From assembly GCF_000177535.2 (NCBI RefSeq), contig NC_015673.1, positions 992,001 to 1,056,000 of the forward strand: a stretch of 64,000 bases of DNA, in the 5' to 3' direction. This document shows positions 1 to 9,459 of this stretch, piece by piece. This stretch comes from Corynebacterium resistens DSM 45100 (lineage in GTDB: Bacteria > Actinomycetota > Actinomycetes > Mycobacteriales > Mycobacteriaceae). Both the position numbers and the translations under genes were made by a program. Position 1 is the stretch's first letter; every line of letters starts with the position of its first letter. A model generated the notes under the pieces. It had not been told where the DNA came from and ran no database searches. It saw nothing but the letters and a program-made list of their open reading frames with translations.

Positions 1-1
1 C

Positions 2-43
2 GCACCTGCCGGTTCCATCGATTCCCAGAACGATAACCGCTAA
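2..43 (+). CDS. possible C-terminal end of an upstream gene
   Basis: The reading frame starting at base 2 is open to a TAA at 41-43 and ends in a polar Gln/Asn/Asp-rich tail (SIDSQNDNR). In corynebacteria the gene upstream of ileS is usually the polar growth protein DivIVA (Wag31), and a short hydrophilic tail would fit it, but 13 codons cannot prove this. The assignment rests on expected gene order only. Confidence 0.25.
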   Translation, partial: APAGSIDSQNDNR

Positions 44-81
44 ACGCTCACCCTGAAGAAGTTTCTTCACTAGAAAGCACC

Positions 82-264
82 ATGCTTGCACTAGCAATTG
101 GCCTTGCCCTCCTAGGATTCGCAGTTCTCGTCTTTGCCCTCTGGCAGGGATCGATGACCTTGGCTTGGATTTGCATCGCCGTTGCTGCTGTAGGAGTGGT
201 GCTTTCTCTGATTGATTTCGCGCGGCACCGGAAAAGTTCCAAGAACTCTGAACCCGGTGCGTGA
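82..264 (+). CDS. small two-helix membrane protein
   Basis: This 60-residue protein has two hydrophobic stretches (about residues 2-21 and 26-45, including LAIGLALLGFAVLVFALW), then a basic, polar C-terminus (RHRKSSKNSEPGA). That predicts two membrane helices with the basic tail inside. It lies between the gene ending at 43 and the ileS leader. A weak purine tract (AGAAAG) precedes the ATG. Small membrane proteins at this position, between divIVA and ileS, are common in corynebacteria, but no function is known to me. The antisense and other-frame ORFs here are shadows. Confidence 0.6.
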   Translation: MLALAIGLALLGFAVLVFALWQGSMTLAWICIAVAAVGVVLSLIDFARHRKSSKNSEPGA

Positions 265-374
265 CGAGCGTTTCTTTGCCCCCGCCATGTTGCGATCCCA
301 CGGGTAGTCGCTAGTACCGTTCGTGGTGTAGCATGAAGGCAAAATCTCGGCCATGACGCACGATGTGCCCGAGT

Positions 375-636
375 AACGCACTGATCCGGCCATCACCGGG
401 GAGCGTCGTCGGAAGAAAAGCTAGTCTCGGCTCCTTTACCGCTACTACGCCTAGTAGAACCGACCGTAGACGAGGCACGATACGCCTTAAGAAGAGTGGA
501 ATGGCTTCTCTCAGCGTGCAATCGCCTCTGCGATTGGGAAGTTATTGAATCAGGGTGGTACCGCGAGGAAACCAGACGTCGATCTCGTTTCAATCGTCCC
601 TGTTGTAAGCCAAGAATGCCGTACAACAGCGAAGGA
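375..636 (+). promoter_or_regulatory. T-box riboswitch controlling ileS (isoleucine, translational type)
   Basis: The leader contains the T-box consensus AGGGTGGTACCGCG at 552-565. Its TGGT bulge (556-559) would pair with the ACCA end of uncharged tRNA. Upstream, CCGG (386-389) and CCGG (395-398) can form a tiny stem whose loop holds ATC (392-394), an isoleucine specifier codon. That matches the ultrashort Stem I known for actinobacterial ileS T-boxes. No U-run terminator is seen. A hairpin at 600-629 sits just before the ileS ribosome binding site, so control is probably by sequestering the start of translation. This leader also accounts for the non-coding interval 265-646. Confidence 0.88.
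600..629 (+). promoter_or_regulatory. hairpin next to the ileS ribosome binding site
   Basis: CTGTTGTA (600-607) and TACAACAG (622-629) are perfect 8-nt inverted arms around a 14-nt loop. The hairpin ends one base before the GAAGGA Shine-Dalgarno-like sequence (631-636) of ileS. It could be part of the expression platform of the T-box leader. Whether it hides or exposes the ribosome site cannot be settled by eye. Confidence 0.5.
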
Positions 637-646
637 CTTTTGCGCC

Positions 647-3600
647 ATGAACGCCACCCCAGCAGGCGGGGCATACCCCCGCGTAGATATGTCCAACGGT
701 GGGTCCACCGCCTTCCCTGATCTGGAGCAGCAGGTTCTGGATTATTGGAAGAAGGACAACACCTTCCAAGCTTCCATCGAGCAACGCGCGGGCGCAGAAG
801 AATACATCTTCTACGACGGTCCACCTTTCGCGAATGGTCTGCCACATTATGGCCACTTGCTGACGGGCTATGTCAAGGACATCGTTCCTCGCTACCAAAC
901 CATGAGGGGAAAGCAGGTCCCCCGTGTATTCGGTTGGGACTGCCACGGTCTTCCCGCGGAGCTCGAGGCCGAAAAGCAACTTGGCATCAAAGGTCGCGAC
1001 GGCATCGAAGGCATGGGCCTCGAGAAGTTCAACGAGTACTGTGCGACAAGCGTGTTGAAGTACACCGACGAGTGGAAGAACTATGTGACCCGCCAAGCTC
1101 GCTGGGTAGATTTCGATAACGGTTATAAAACCATGGACTTGGGCTTCATGGAATCGGTCATGTGGGCTTTCAAGACCCTCTACGACAAGGGCCTTATCTA
1201 CCAAGGTTTCCGCGTGCTTCCGTACTCTTGGGCAGAACAAACCCCTCTGTCCAACCACGAGACGCGCCTTGACGACTCTTACAAGATGCGCCAAGACCCA
1301 ACCCTGACAGTGACGATGCCACTCACTGGAGCGCGCGAGGGCACAGCAGCACAACAGACGGTCGCAGCACACCCAGAACTGCTGGATGCGGCGGCTATCG
1401 CGTGGACGACCACCCCGTGGACCCTTCCAAGCAACTTGGCTCTGGCCGTCAACCCCACGGTGACGTACCAGCTGGTTCGAGTTGGCGAAGATGGGGCGGA
1501 AAACTTCGCCGGCGATCTTCTGTTGTTGGCGGAACCGCTGGTAGGCGCCTATGCCAAGGAATTTGGCGAGAACCGGGAAGTCGTGGCGTCATTCACCGGT
1601 GAACAATTGGTCGGTCTGACTTATGAGCCGGTCTTCGACTACTTCCGTGATACCCGCAATGCGTTCCAGATTCTGAGTGCCGATTACGTCACGACCGAAG
1701 ACGGCACTGGTGTGGTTCACCAGGCACCTGCTTTCGGTGAAGATGATATGAACACCTGTGAACAGGCCGATATCGACCTGGTCATCCCCGTTGATATCGA
1801 TGGAACCTTCACTTCCCAGGTTCCTGAGTACGCTGGCCAGTTGGTTTTCGACGCCAACAAGGACATCATCAAGGATCTCAAGGCAGCGGGCCGGGTATTC
1901 CGGCACCAAACCATCGAGCACTCCTACCCGCACTCGTGGCGTTCTGGGGAACCGCTGATCTACATGGCGCTGCCATCGTGGTTTGTGGCGGTGACGAAGT
2001 TCCGCGATCGCATGGTAGAGCTCAATCACGAGCAGATCGAGTGGATGCCCTCCCATATCCGCGATGGTCAGTTCGGCAAATGGCTAGAGGGTGCCCGGGA
2101 TTGGAATATCTCCCGCAATCGTTACTGGGGTGCGCCGATCCCAGTGTGGGTATCCGATAGCAATGAATACCCACGCATGGATGTGTACGGCAGCTTGGAC
2201 GAGTTAGAGCGCGATTTCGGCGTGCGCCCTGAATCCCTGCACCGGCCCCACATTGATGAACTTGTGCGCCCGAACCCCGATGATCCAACTGGCAAATCAA
2301 TGATGCGTCGCGTGCCGGAAGTCCTCGACTGCTGGTTCGAATCCGGATCCATGCCGTTCGCGCAGAAGCACTACCCATTTGAGAACAAAGAATGGTTCGA
2401 GACCCATTCTCCCAGTGATTTTATCGTGGAGTACTCTGGGCAAACCCGTGGTTGGTTCTACACCTTGCATGTCCTAGCGACGGCACTATTTGACCGCCCC
2501 GCGTTCAAGAAGGTTGTTGCCCACGGCATCGTTTTGGGTGATGACGGTCTGAAGATGAGTAAGTCCAAGGGCAATTACCCCAACGTCAACGAGGTTTTCG
2601 ATCGCGATGGTTCCGATGCAATGCGGTGGTTCCTCATGAGTTCGCCGATCCTGCGTGGTGGCAATTTGATCGTGACGGAACAAGGCATCCGCGAAGGCGT
2701 GCGCCAGGCGATGCTGCCTATGTGGAATGCATATTCCTTCTTGCGCTTGTACGCCTCCCAGCCAGCGAAGTGGGATACGTCCTCCACACACGTCTTGGAT
2801 CGCTACATCTTGGCCAAGCTGCACGATACGGTAGTAGCCGTCACCGAGGCGCTGGACAACACCAATATCGCCACCGCATGTGATGAGGTCCGCAGCTTCT
2901 GCGATGTTTTGACCAACTGGTTTGTTCGCCGTTCTCGGGAACGATTCTGGGCGGGCGATACTGGGGCAGAAGGCCATCCGGAAGCCTTCAACACGCTATA
3001 TACCGTTTTGGAAACGCTCAGCCGCGTGGCTGCGCCTCTACTGCCCATGACCACGGAGGTCATCTGGCGTGGCTTGACCGGCGAGCGCTCGGTGCACCTG
3101 GCTGATTGGCCCGATGCAGCAGTGCTGCCCGCAGATGCGGCACTCGTCGAGGCGATGGACGCGGTCCGCGCCATTAGCTCCGCAACTAGTTCGCTGCGCA
3201 AGGCTCACAAACTGCGTAACCGCTTGCCACTACCGAAGCTCACCGTTGCGGTACCGGAAGCCAACAAGCTCACAGATTTCGTGCAGATCATCGCCGATGA
3301 GGTCAATGTCAAGGAAGTTGTCTTGACTGAGGATGTCGCTAGTGTGGGTTCCTTTGACGTTGTGGTTAACGCTCGCGCCGCAGGGCCCCGTTTGGGCAAG
3401 GACGTACAACGAGTGATCAAAGCTGTGAAGTCCGGCAACTACACGGTCGGCGAAGACGGTTCGGTTACTGCTGATGGCATCGCATTGCACGATGGTGAGT
3501 TCACTCGCAAGCTAGTTGCCGTCGATCCAGATCACACTGCGGAAGTCGCGGGTGAAGGTGGCCTCGTGGTTCTGGATACGTCTACGACCGAGGAGCTGGA

Positions 3601-3844
3601 AGCTGAAGGCTGGGCTGCGGACCGCATCCGTGGAATCCAGGAAGCTCGAAAGTCCAGCGGGCTGCAAATCAGCGACCGCATCGCTCTGCGGCTATCCGTT
3701 CCCGAGGATAAGAAGGAATGGGCTGATACCCATGCGCAGCGCATCGCCGGGGAGGTCTTGGCGACGACCGTCGAGGTCACGACCGGCGAACAGCTGACGT
3801 TCGACGTAGCGGACGGTTGCAGCGTGGACGTCACCAAAAGCTAG
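647..3844 (+). CDS. ileS: isoleucyl-tRNA synthetase (eukaryote-like type)
   Basis: IleS charges tRNA-Ile with isoleucine in the cytoplasm. The 1065-residue protein has the class I signatures [12 protein letters not shown] (HIGH motif, near residue 65) and LKMSKSKGN (KMSKS motif), with the CP1 editing domain between them and an anticodon-binding domain after. The GLPHYGH form, the length of over 1000 residues and the lack of an obvious C-terminal zinc finger place it in the eukaryote-like IleS class that mycobacteria also carry. That class is generally poorly inhibited by mupirocin. I chose ATG 647 because GAAGGA lies 10 nt upstream and the N-terminus (AYPRVD) resembles corynebacterial IleS. 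The frame is open back to 545, but that part is T-box leader. ATG 689 is a later alternative. Confidence 0.96.
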   Translation: MNATPAGGAYPRVDMSNGGSTAFPDLEQQVLDYWKKDNTFQASIEQRAGAEEYIFYDGPPFANGLPHYGHLLTGYVKDIVPRYQTMRGKQVPRVFGWDCHGLPAELEAEKQLGIKGRDGIEGMGLEKFNEYCATSVLKYTDEWKNYVTRQARWVDFDNGYKTMDLGFMESVMWAFKTLYDKGLIYQGFRVLPYSWAEQTPLSNHETRLDDSYKMRQDPTLTVTMPLTGAREGTAAQQTVAAHPELLDAAAIAWTTTPWTLPSNLALAVNPTVTYQLVRVGEDGAENFAGDLLLLAEPLVGAYAKEFGENREVVASFTGEQLVGLTYEPVFDYFRDTRNAFQILSADYVTTEDGTGVVHQAPAFGEDDMNTCEQADIDLVIPVDIDGTFTSQVPEYAGQLVFDANKDIIKDLKAAGRVFRHQTIEHSYPHSWRSGEPLIYMALPSWFVAVTKFRDRMVELNHEQIEWMPSHIRDGQFGKWLEGARDWNISRNRYWGAPIPVWVSDSNEYPRMDVYGSLDELERDFGVRPESLHRPHIDELVRPNPDDPTGKSMMRRVPEVLDCWFESGSMPFAQKHYPFENKEWFETHSPSDFIVEYSGQTRGWFYTLHVLATALFDRPAFKKVVAHGIVLGDDGLKMSKSKGNYPNVNEVFDRDGSDAMRWFLMSSPILRGGNLIVTEQGIREGVRQAMLPMWNAYSFLRLYASQPAKWDTSSTHVLDRYILAKLHDTVVAVTEALDNTNIATACDEVRSFCDVLTNWFVRRSRERFWAGDTGAEGHPEAFNTLYTVLETLSRVAAPLLPMTTEVIWRGLTGERSVHLADWPDAAVLPADAALVEAMDAVRAISSATSSLRKAHKLRNRLPLPKLTVAVPEANKLTDFVQIIADEVNVKEVVLTEDVASVGSFDVVVNARAAGPRLGKDVQRVIKAVKSGNYTVGEDGSVTADGIALHDGEFTRKLVAVDPDHTAEVAGEGGLVVLDTSTTEELEAEGWAADRIRGIQEARKSSGLQISDRIALRLSVPEDKKEWADTHAQRIAGEVLATTVEVTTGEQLTFDVADGCSVDVTKS

Positions 3845-3876
3845 CAACAGTTAACGAAGGGTGGTTTTCCGCACCG

Positions 3877-4917
3877 GTGATTACTCCTTCCCACGTTGGG
3901 CGCTTGTCTCGCCTCGCGCCCCTGCTAGCACCTACTCTGATGGTGCTGTCCGGTTTGTCACTATATGCCGGAGCAGCGGTTGCGGTTGGACTATTCGAGG
4001 TTCTGCCACCCGTGGTGGTGGCATGGCTTCGCATTGCCTCGGCCGGGGTTATCCTAGTGATTTTGCGTCGCCCGCCAATTGCAGAATTCCTCGGCAAATC
4101 GGGCGCGCTGGCGCTGGCGTTCGGCGTGGTCACGATTGGCATGAACATGACGTTCTACGAAGCCATAGCACGCCTTCCGTTGGGTACGGCGGTAGCCATT
4201 GAGTTTATTGGCCCCATTGTTGTAGCAGCTCTCGGCAGTAGCAGTGTGCGCGATTGGCTATCGCTGGGCTTGGCTGCAGCCGGCGTGCTTATTCTTTCTG
4301 GTGTCCAGTGGTCGGCAGAGGCAGCTGGCGTGCTGTTCGCTCTCGGTGCGGCAGCGTTGTGGGCTGGGTATATCGTGGTGGGGCACCGTGTGTCCGGTTC
4401 GCCGAACTCTCTAGCGGTGGGATTTGTTCTCTCGGCAGCACTCACTGCTCCTCTAGCGTGGATGCTGTGGCCAGGGGGTCCATTTAATCCGACGCCAACG
4501 TCCCCCGTGCCCGATCCCATCATCATTTTGGGCTTGGCCGCTGGGTTGGGGGTCTTGAGTGCAGTGATTCCGTACAGCTTGGACCAAGTCATTTTGCGCA
4601 TGGCTGGGCAGGCCTATTTCGCTGTCCTGTTGGCCCTGCTGCCCCTAACCGCAGCGGTGCTTGGAGCGGTAGCACTGGGACAACAGCTAAGTGCCGCGGA
4701 AATGGGTGGAATCGTGCTGGTGGTTGCTGCGGTTGCCCTGCGCAAACCAGCGAAAGAAGATGCCGTGGCCGGCGTCATTGACGATATCGCTGATCCAGAA
4801 ACCCCTGCCACCGGTGACGACTACCGTGAGAGCGCAGGTACCCGGCAAAAATCGAATCCAAAGGCGGCCCCCGAATCGCCAATACTCGATCACGGCAACA
4901 GCGAGGAGCGCCCGTGA
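3877..4917 (+). CDS. EamA/DMT-family transporter (RhtA-like)
   Basis: This is a probable inner-membrane exporter of the drug/metabolite superfamily, with about ten hydrophobic helices in two EamA repeats. Examples are LMVLSGLSLYAGAAVAVGLF near the start and VLLALLPLTAAVLGAVALG near the end. The C-terminal 60 residues are hydrophilic. The closest well-known relative is the threonine/homoserine exporter RhtA, but the substrate here is not shown. The frame opens at 3817 inside ileS. GTG 3877 is preferred because it gives a normal EamA N-terminus, and GAAGGG lies upstream at longish spacing. The stop overlaps the dinB start (TGATG at 4915-4919), so the two are probably co-transcribed and translationally coupled. 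Confidence 0.8.
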   Translation: MITPSHVGRLSRLAPLLAPTLMVLSGLSLYAGAAVAVGLFEVLPPVVVAWLRIASAGVILVILRRPPIAEFLGKSGALALAFGVVTIGMNMTFYEAIARLPLGTAVAIEFIGPIVVAALGSSSVRDWLSLGLAAAGVLILSGVQWSAEAAGVLFALGAAALWAGYIVVGHRVSGSPNSLAVGFVLSAALTAPLAWMLWPGGPFNPTPTSPVPDPIIILGLAAGLGVLSAVIPYSLDQVILRMAGQAYFAVLLALLPLTAAVLGAVALGQQLSAAEMGGIVLVVAAVALRKPAKEDAVAGVIDDIADPETPATGDDYRESAGTRQKSNPKAAPESPILDHGNSEERP

Positions 4918-6326
4918 TGCAGGCTGAATTCGAGGCCAGGTGGGTTGCGCATATTGATATGGATGCGTTCTTTGCCTCGGTTGAGCAACTCACGCGCCCT
5001 GCTTTGCGGGGCCGTCCCGTGCTGGTCGGTGGAACAACGGGGAGGGGTGTAGTCGCGGGAGCGTCTTATGAAGCCCGCGTGTTCGGAGCTCGTTCAGCCA
5101 TGCCCATGCACCAAGCAATACGCATGTGCCGGCATCGCGCGGTTGTCGTTACTCCGCGCAGGGAAGTGTATAAGGCGGCATCGCGCAAGATTTTCGGCAT
5201 CATTGCGCGTTTCGCCGATGTGTTGGAACAGATCTCCATCGATGAAGGCTTCGCAGAACCGATAGTGCTTGCTGGGCGTGAAGGTCCCGAGGGGGTCGAG
5301 GCTGCGCGGCGGTGGGCGTCGGAACTTCAAAAGACCGTCGAAGAAGAAACCGGCCTACCGTGTTCCATCGGTATGGCGGCCACCAAGATGGATGCCAAAA
5401 TGGCCAGCGATCTAGCGAAACCCCATGGGATATTCGTGGTGGATCCGGCATTGCGGGCAGAGGTTTTCGACGAGCGGCCGGTGGGGGAAGTGTGGGGAAT
5501 TGGCAAGGTTGCGCAAGCTAGGTTGCACGAGGTGGGGGTGGAAACGATTGGGCAGTTTGTTCGCATGGATCACACAGATGTTCGTACCTTGCTTGGTAAT
5601 ACTGGTTTGGAGCTGCAGCGGATGGCGGCGGGGCGCGACCCTCGGCCGGTGGCACCGAGGGCGCGGGCTAAACAGGTGAGCGCGGAACAAACCCTAGTGG
5701 CTGATGTGCGCACCACGCGGGAGGTATTGCCACATCTGGAAAAGAGTGCGCAGCAGGCGCATGCACGGTTACACAAGGACGGACGCGCTGCCAAGACGAT
5801 CACCGTGAAGATTCGTACGGCGGATTTCCAGATTCACACGCGTTCTGCGACGTTAGCGGCCCCAACGGATGATCTCGAGGTGATGCGTGGTGTGGTGCGG
5901 CGTATTTTGCCTCGTCCAGAGGACCTGGGTGCTGTGCGTTTGGTCGGGGTGGGGTTATCTGGGCTGGTTGATGATCGCCAGCAACTGCTGTTTCCGGAGT
6001 TGGATGTGGCCGCATCACCCGGCGGTGGCGGGGTAGTGCGAATCAGCAGTGATACGGCCGGAGCGCTGCAGCCGTTTCCCACAGCAGCTCACTCCGCAGC
6101 TTCGCGGTGGAGCCCAACGCAAGATGTTCACCACGATGAGTTCGGTCATGGCTGGGTGCAGGGGGTAGGGGAACACGTGCTCACTGTGCGTTTTGAAACC
6201 CGTGCTACCGGCAAACCGGGCCGGGTACGGAACTTCCCTGTGGACACCACGGAGCTACGCGCCTGCGATCCGCTGGAGTCCTTGGACTGGAAAGCGGAGC
6301 GCGCGGACGCTGAGACGGCGGATTAG
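4917..6326 (+). CDS. dinB: DNA polymerase IV (Y-family)
   Basis: This translesion polymerase copies damaged templates without proofreading. The 469-residue protein has the Y-family palm motif HIDMDAFFASVEQ at the N-terminus (catalytic Asp) and ISIDEGFAE near residue 105 (the second acidic pair). Then come a helix-hairpin-helix region (VWGIGKVAQARLHEVGVETI) and a little-finger domain. The C-terminal 100 residues are an extra actinobacterial-type tail, and no clear beta-clamp peptide was identified by eye. ATG 4917 follows GAGGAGCG at good spacing; a GTG one codon earlier is possible. Confidence 0.93.
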   Translation: MQAEFEARWVAHIDMDAFFASVEQLTRPALRGRPVLVGGTTGRGVVAGASYEARVFGARSAMPMHQAIRMCRHRAVVVTPRREVYKAASRKIFGIIARFADVLEQISIDEGFAEPIVLAGREGPEGVEAARRWASELQKTVEEETGLPCSIGMAATKMDAKMASDLAKPHGIFVVDPALRAEVFDERPVGEVWGIGKVAQARLHEVGVETIGQFVRMDHTDVRTLLGNTGLELQRMAAGRDPRPVAPRARAKQVSAEQTLVADVRTTREVLPHLEKSAQQAHARLHKDGRAAKTITVKIRTADFQIHTRSATLAAPTDDLEVMRGVVRRILPRPEDLGAVRLVGVGLSGLVDDRQQLLFPELDVAASPGGGGVVRISSDTAGALQPFPTAAHSAASRWSPTQDVHHDEFGHGWVQGVGEHVLTVRFETRATGKPGRVRNFPVDTTELRACDPLESLDWKAERADAETAD

Positions 6327-7262
6327 CTAGGCCCGCACCGCCAGTTCCGTCAGTAGCCACATGCGCGCCTGGGACGGCCGCAAATTACCGGCCGACCGAA
6401 TACCTTGACGCGCCAGATCAGCTCCTCCGCCAGTGGATCCATACACAAAGTGCACTCCACCTTCCGGCACGCGGGTGCTGACAAGCACCGGTACGTCGAG
6501 GGCGCGCAGGGCCGTGGCCATAGTGGCCGGTACGTTACCTGAGCCTAAAGCGCTAATCACCAGCCCATCGATGCCGGTCGCCGCCAGCTGCTCGATGAAT
6601 GTGCCGTCGGCACCCGCGTAGGCGTCGATAATCGGAACATTAAGACCTGCTAGGCGAGGAATGGTGCCATCTTGGCTTGACGCCACCACGGCGAAATCAT
6701 CCACGTTCTCGGCGTGGTGAAAAGCCTCATCGTCGGTGGTATGCCATTTGGTGGTGCCCACAGCGGGTAGCACTTGGCCACCAAAGGCAATGCGCACGCA
6801 TGGACCAGAGGTGTCAAAGTGCAGGAGCTTGACTGCGGTGGCGACAGCGGCACGTAGATTGAGTGGGCCATCTGGGTTGTCGTCATCCGCGGGCCGCTGG
6901 GCACCCGTGAACACAACGGGGCAGGATAGATCTCCGCACAGGCGGGCTACGGCGAAGGCGGTTTCCTCCATGGTGTCCGTGCCGTGCAACACGACAACGG
7001 CATCGGCATGGATCTGGGAATCTGTGGCAGAAGCGCGGATGCGATCGATGATGAAATCGATGTCTTCCAGTGTGATGTCGGAAGAATCCACGGTCATGAT
7101 GTCTTCCCCCGTGATGGTGGGATGCCCGGAGCCGGTGGCGAAACCCGCACGATTTATGAGATCTGCGCAGCTCAGGGTGGGGATGAGGTCACCGTTTTCA
7201 TCGTGGAGGCAACTGATCGTGCCACCCGTACTAAGAACGTGGATGCGGGAGGGATTGGTCAT
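6327..7262 (-). CDS. ansA: L-asparaginase
   Basis: This enzyme hydrolyses L-asparagine to aspartate and ammonia. The 311-residue protein has the two signature blocks of the bacterial asparaginase family: STGGTISC near residue 10, carrying the nucleophilic Thr, and VVLHGTDTMEETA near residue 95, carrying the Thr-Asp pair. No signal peptide is seen, so it is probably cytoplasmic. The frame extends 9 codons upstream, but MTNPSRIHVLSTGG is the natural start. It converges on dinB with a zero-base gap (dinB ends at 6326), so transcription of the two genes must collide or terminate inside coding sequence. Confidence 0.92.
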   Translation of the reverse strand: MTNPSRIHVLSTGGTISCLHDENGDLIPTLSCADLINRAGFATGSGHPTITGEDIMTVDSSDITLEDIDFIIDRIRASATDSQIHADAVVVLHGTDTMEETAFAVARLCGDLSCPVVFTGAQRPADDDNPDGPLNLRAAVATAVKLLHFDTSGPCVRIAFGGQVLPAVGTTKWHTTDDEAFHHAENVDDFAVVASSQDGTIPRLAGLNVPIIDAYAGADGTFIEQLAATGIDGLVISALGSGNVPATMATALRALDVPVLVSTRVPEGGVHFVYGSTGGGADLARQGIRSAGNLRPSQARMWLLTELAVRA

Positions 7263-7348
7263 GGCACCAATGTACCGTGGGGTTATCAACCCTTCCCGAA
7301 CTGGTAGTCACATTCGTCACATGTGTAACATTGCGGTGTTGCTAAATC

Positions 7349-7366
7349 CAGGGAACGGTGTCCCTG
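7349..7366 (+). other. small hairpin in the leader of the 7405 lipoprotein gene
   Basis: CAGGGA and TCCCTG form a perfect 6-bp stem with a 6-nt loop (ACGGTG). It lies 38 nt before the lipoprotein ATG and upstream of the GAAGGAG ribosome site at 7384-7390. It is not followed by a T-run, so it is more likely a leader structure than a terminator. Confidence 0.3.
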
Positions 7367-7404
7367 AAGCGAAAAACCTCGATTGAAGGAGAGTTCACGC
7401 ACCC

Positions 7405-7911
7405 ATGAGGAAGAAAGCCCTTGCCGTGGCCCTATCTTTGGCCACCACGTTGACCATGACCGCTTGCGGTGGAGATAAGGATTCGGAAAAGTCCACCTCC
7501 AGCTCCACCGCTGCCTCCAGCTCCGCAGCCCCAAAGCAGCAAACGCCAACCGCCGCTGAATTGACCCAGGTACTCAATCGTGCGGTGGACCCAAACCTGC
7601 CAACTGAGCAGAAGACCGATACCGTTGTCGGTGGTGAAAAGGCGCCCCAGCTCTTCACCGCGCTGACTAAATCTCGCGAGGAATCCAAGGCACAGCTGAA
7701 GGTCGTCGATCCGGTTCTGCCGTCTTTGACTCCCGGAAATGTCAATGCGACGGTTACCTTGACGTTGCCACAGCAGCAGCCCAACAACATCAGCAACGTT
7801 GAATTCGTCAACGAGGGTGGTAAATGGAAGCTCGATCAAAAGTGGGCTTGTACCCTGGTAGAAAACGTTCTGCCAGACCAAGTTCCACCAATGTGTAAGA
7901 AGGGGAACTAA
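7405..7911 (+). CDS. Mtb12-like secreted lipoprotein
   Basis: This is a 168-residue exported protein. The N-terminus MRKKALAVALSLATTLTMTAC is a lipoprotein signal with the lipobox TMTAC; acylation would be at Cys21 by the Lgt and LspA enzymes that are also encoded in this window. A Ser/Ala-rich linker follows (about 22-45). The rest resembles the low-molecular-weight antigen Mtb12 domain of mycobacteria, with a conserved Cys pair in the last third (WACTLVEN and PPMC). A ribosome site GAAGGAG lies upstream. The function of the family is not established. The stop overlaps the convergent lipoprotein gene by 4 bp. Confidence 0.75.
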   Translation: MRKKALAVALSLATTLTMTACGGDKDSEKSTSSSTAASSSAAPKQQTPTAAELTQVLNRAVDPNLPTEQKTDTVVGGEKAPQLFTALTKSREESKAQLKVVDPVLPSLTPGNVNATVTLTLPQQQPNNISNVEFVNEGGKWKLDQKWACTLVENVLPDQVPPMCKKGN

Positions 7912-8879
7912 CTATTCCACTCGGTGCGCTGCACCGTTTCTTGCTTCACCCTCACCTTTGAGCCCTCTTGGCCGAAGGTGAGGGCTTGTTTAATTTCTAC
8001 CCGGCCCTTGACTGGAAGTGGCTTGGTGAGATCGAGGTTCAACTGCCCGGTGGATGTGGTTGCGGAATCCACGACCTGCAGATCAGTTTGCGCTAGATTG
8101 CGTACCGCAGGGGCCCTGTCCACTTCCACCTTCAGGCGAGCTGCCTGCCCCTTGCGCTCCACCAACGTGTACGTCACGGTCTGCCGCATGGAAATTACAC
8201 CGTCGATTCGGCTGGAAACACTCCATTTCGCGCCCTCACCGATGGGTTGCTCAGGGAAAACAATCGGTAAATCCGTCACCTGAGTCAAAGCGTGCTCGAT
8301 GCTAGCCCGCGCGGAATCAGAGGCCGACTCGGGCGCAGAGAGTGTACGGCTGGAAACGCGACCGTCCGCAGAACTTTCGGATTCCATCTCGAACCCTTCA
8401 GCGGTGGCGATGTCATCGTTGCGGTCTGCATTGGTGCCCGTAGGCTTGCCTAGGACAATCCGCACTTTGTGCTGGCTACCGTCCGTGGTGGAGGACGCTT
8501 TTGCGGGCAGGTTCAAGCTGACTTCCTCATAGCTCAAGTCACCTTGGTCGCCCGCTTCAGCGCTGCCACCCGTCGCTTTATTGCCTGCCTCTTTTCGCTG
8601 CGAAGCTTTTCCACCAGTTGTAGTCTGCGACATGCCCTCGGTCGTCTTGATGCTGACCTCTTGGTCACCGGGATCGCTGAACCACACCAATGGGTTCCGT
8701 GGCGCGCTGCCTTCCCCCAAAAGCTTCACTGTCACACCCGGAACCGTAGCCTGAGCTGGTCTCATGGCTGGAGCTTTCTCTCCAGATGAGCAGGCCGTAA
8801 GTCCGGCACCCCCTAGCGTGAGAACCGTAGCGAGCAGCGCCACAGTCTTCTTGGTTCCGGATAGAGATGTTTTACCCAC
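7908..8879 (-). CDS. lipoprotein of unknown function
   Basis: This 323-residue protein has a long Lys-bearing signal peptide ending in the lipobox GLTAC (Cys near residue 30). A mature part rich in Ser, Glu and Thr follows, with predicted beta strands and repeated short acidic/basic segments. I recognise no enzyme motif. The mature domain (VVFPEQPIGEGAKWSVSS and later) has the look of a corynebacterial surface lipoprotein conserved only within the genus. It converges on the Mtb12-like gene with overlapping stops (7908-7911) and is divergent from lspA, with about 40 bp between the two starts. Confidence 0.65.
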   Translation of the reverse strand: MGKTSLSGTKKTVALLATVLTLGGAGLTACSSGEKAPAMRPAQATVPGVTVKLLGEGSAPRNPLVWFSDPGDQEVSIKTTEGMSQTTTGGKASQRKEAGNKATGGSAEAGDQGDLSYEEVSLNLPAKASSTTDGSQHKVRIVLGKPTGTNADRNDDIATAEGFEMESESSADGRVSSRTLSAPESASDSARASIEHALTQVTDLPIVFPEQPIGEGAKWSVSSRIDGVISMRQTVTYTLVERKGQAARLKVEVDRAPAVRNLAQTDLQVVDSATTSTGQLNLDLTKPLPVKGRVEIKQALTFGQEGSKVRVKQETVQRTEWNS

Positions 8880-8882
8880 AAG

Positions 8883-8911
8883 TTCACAGCCTAACAGGCG
8901 GGGGCTAGACT
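8883..8911 (+). promoter_or_regulatory. lspA promoter, leaderless
   Basis: TTCACA (8883-8888) and TAGACT (8906-8911) are separated by 17 bp and match the -35 and -10 of a housekeeping promoter well. The -10 ends 8 nt before the lspA GTG at 8920 and no ribosome site intervenes, so the transcript would start at or next to the start codon. Confidence 0.6.
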
Positions 8912-8919
8912 CTTAGAAC

Positions 8920-9459
8920 GTGACTTCCAAACGAGCCTCGCTTCTCGCTGTGAGCCTCATGCTCGCCACCGTTGCTATCGATCAATTGAGCAAATGGGCA
9001 GTCGTGGAAAACCTCGAGCCCAACACGTCCTATCCCGTTCTCGGCGAATGGTTCCGCCTTTACCTTGTGCGCAATCCAGGCGCGGCTTTTTCCTTGGGTA
9101 CTGACGCCACGGTGGTCTTTTCCTGCATCCAAATAGCAGCAGTCGCACTGTGCCTTTTCTTGGCATTCCGTGCGAAGTCGTGGTGGTCGATCCTTCCGAT
9201 CGGGCTCATCGGCGGAGGCGCGGCAGGCAACCTTATCGACCGCATCTTCCGCTACCCAGGAAACCTCCACGGGCATGTGGTGGATTTCTTCAGCTTCGGA
9301 AGTTTCGCGATATTTAACGTCGCAGATTCTGCAATCACTGTAGGAGTAGCGCTCTATCTGCTTTATACAGTCTTCATAGAGCCTCGGCGTTCATCTCAGC
9401 CCGAGCACGAGGCTAAGCGAGAGGGCGAGGGATTCCGAGGCGAGGAGGCACAGTCATGA
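8920..9459 (+). CDS. lspA: lipoprotein signal peptidase (signal peptidase II)
   Basis: This membrane aspartyl protease removes the signal peptide from diacylated prolipoproteins. The 179-residue protein has four hydrophobic helices and the family blocks: an Asp-containing first helix (VAIDQLSKW), [19 protein letters not shown] with a catalytic Asp, VVDFF and IFNVADS with the second catalytic Asp. A charged C-terminal tail of about 25 residues follows the last helix. GTG 8920 is used because it lies directly behind a strong promoter and gives a complete first helix. The stop overlaps rluD (ATGAG, 9456), the usual actinobacterial pairing. Lgt, the preceding enzyme in lipoprotein maturation, is encoded at 43047. 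Confidence 0.95.
   Translation: MTSKRASLLAVSLMLATVAIDQLSKWAVVENLEPNTSYPVLGEWFRLYLVRNPGAAFSLGTDATVVFSCIQIAAVALCLFLAFRAKSWWSILPIGLIGGGAAGNLIDRIFRYPGNLHGHVVDFFSFGSFAIFNVADSAITVGVALYLLYTVFIEPRRSSQPEHEAKREGEGFRGEEAQS

Noticed and set aside
590-1372. 260-codon antisense ORF within ileS
   Set aside because: It is a shadow of ileS, with Arg/Leu/Val-rich sequence and no family features; ileS motifs are complete on the plus strand.
7305-7331. Regulator (GlxR/Crp-like) site GTCACATGTGTAAC upstream of the 7405 lipoprotein
   Set aside because: The half-sites match at only five of seven positions and the spacing does not fit the known TGTGA-N6-TCACA pattern.
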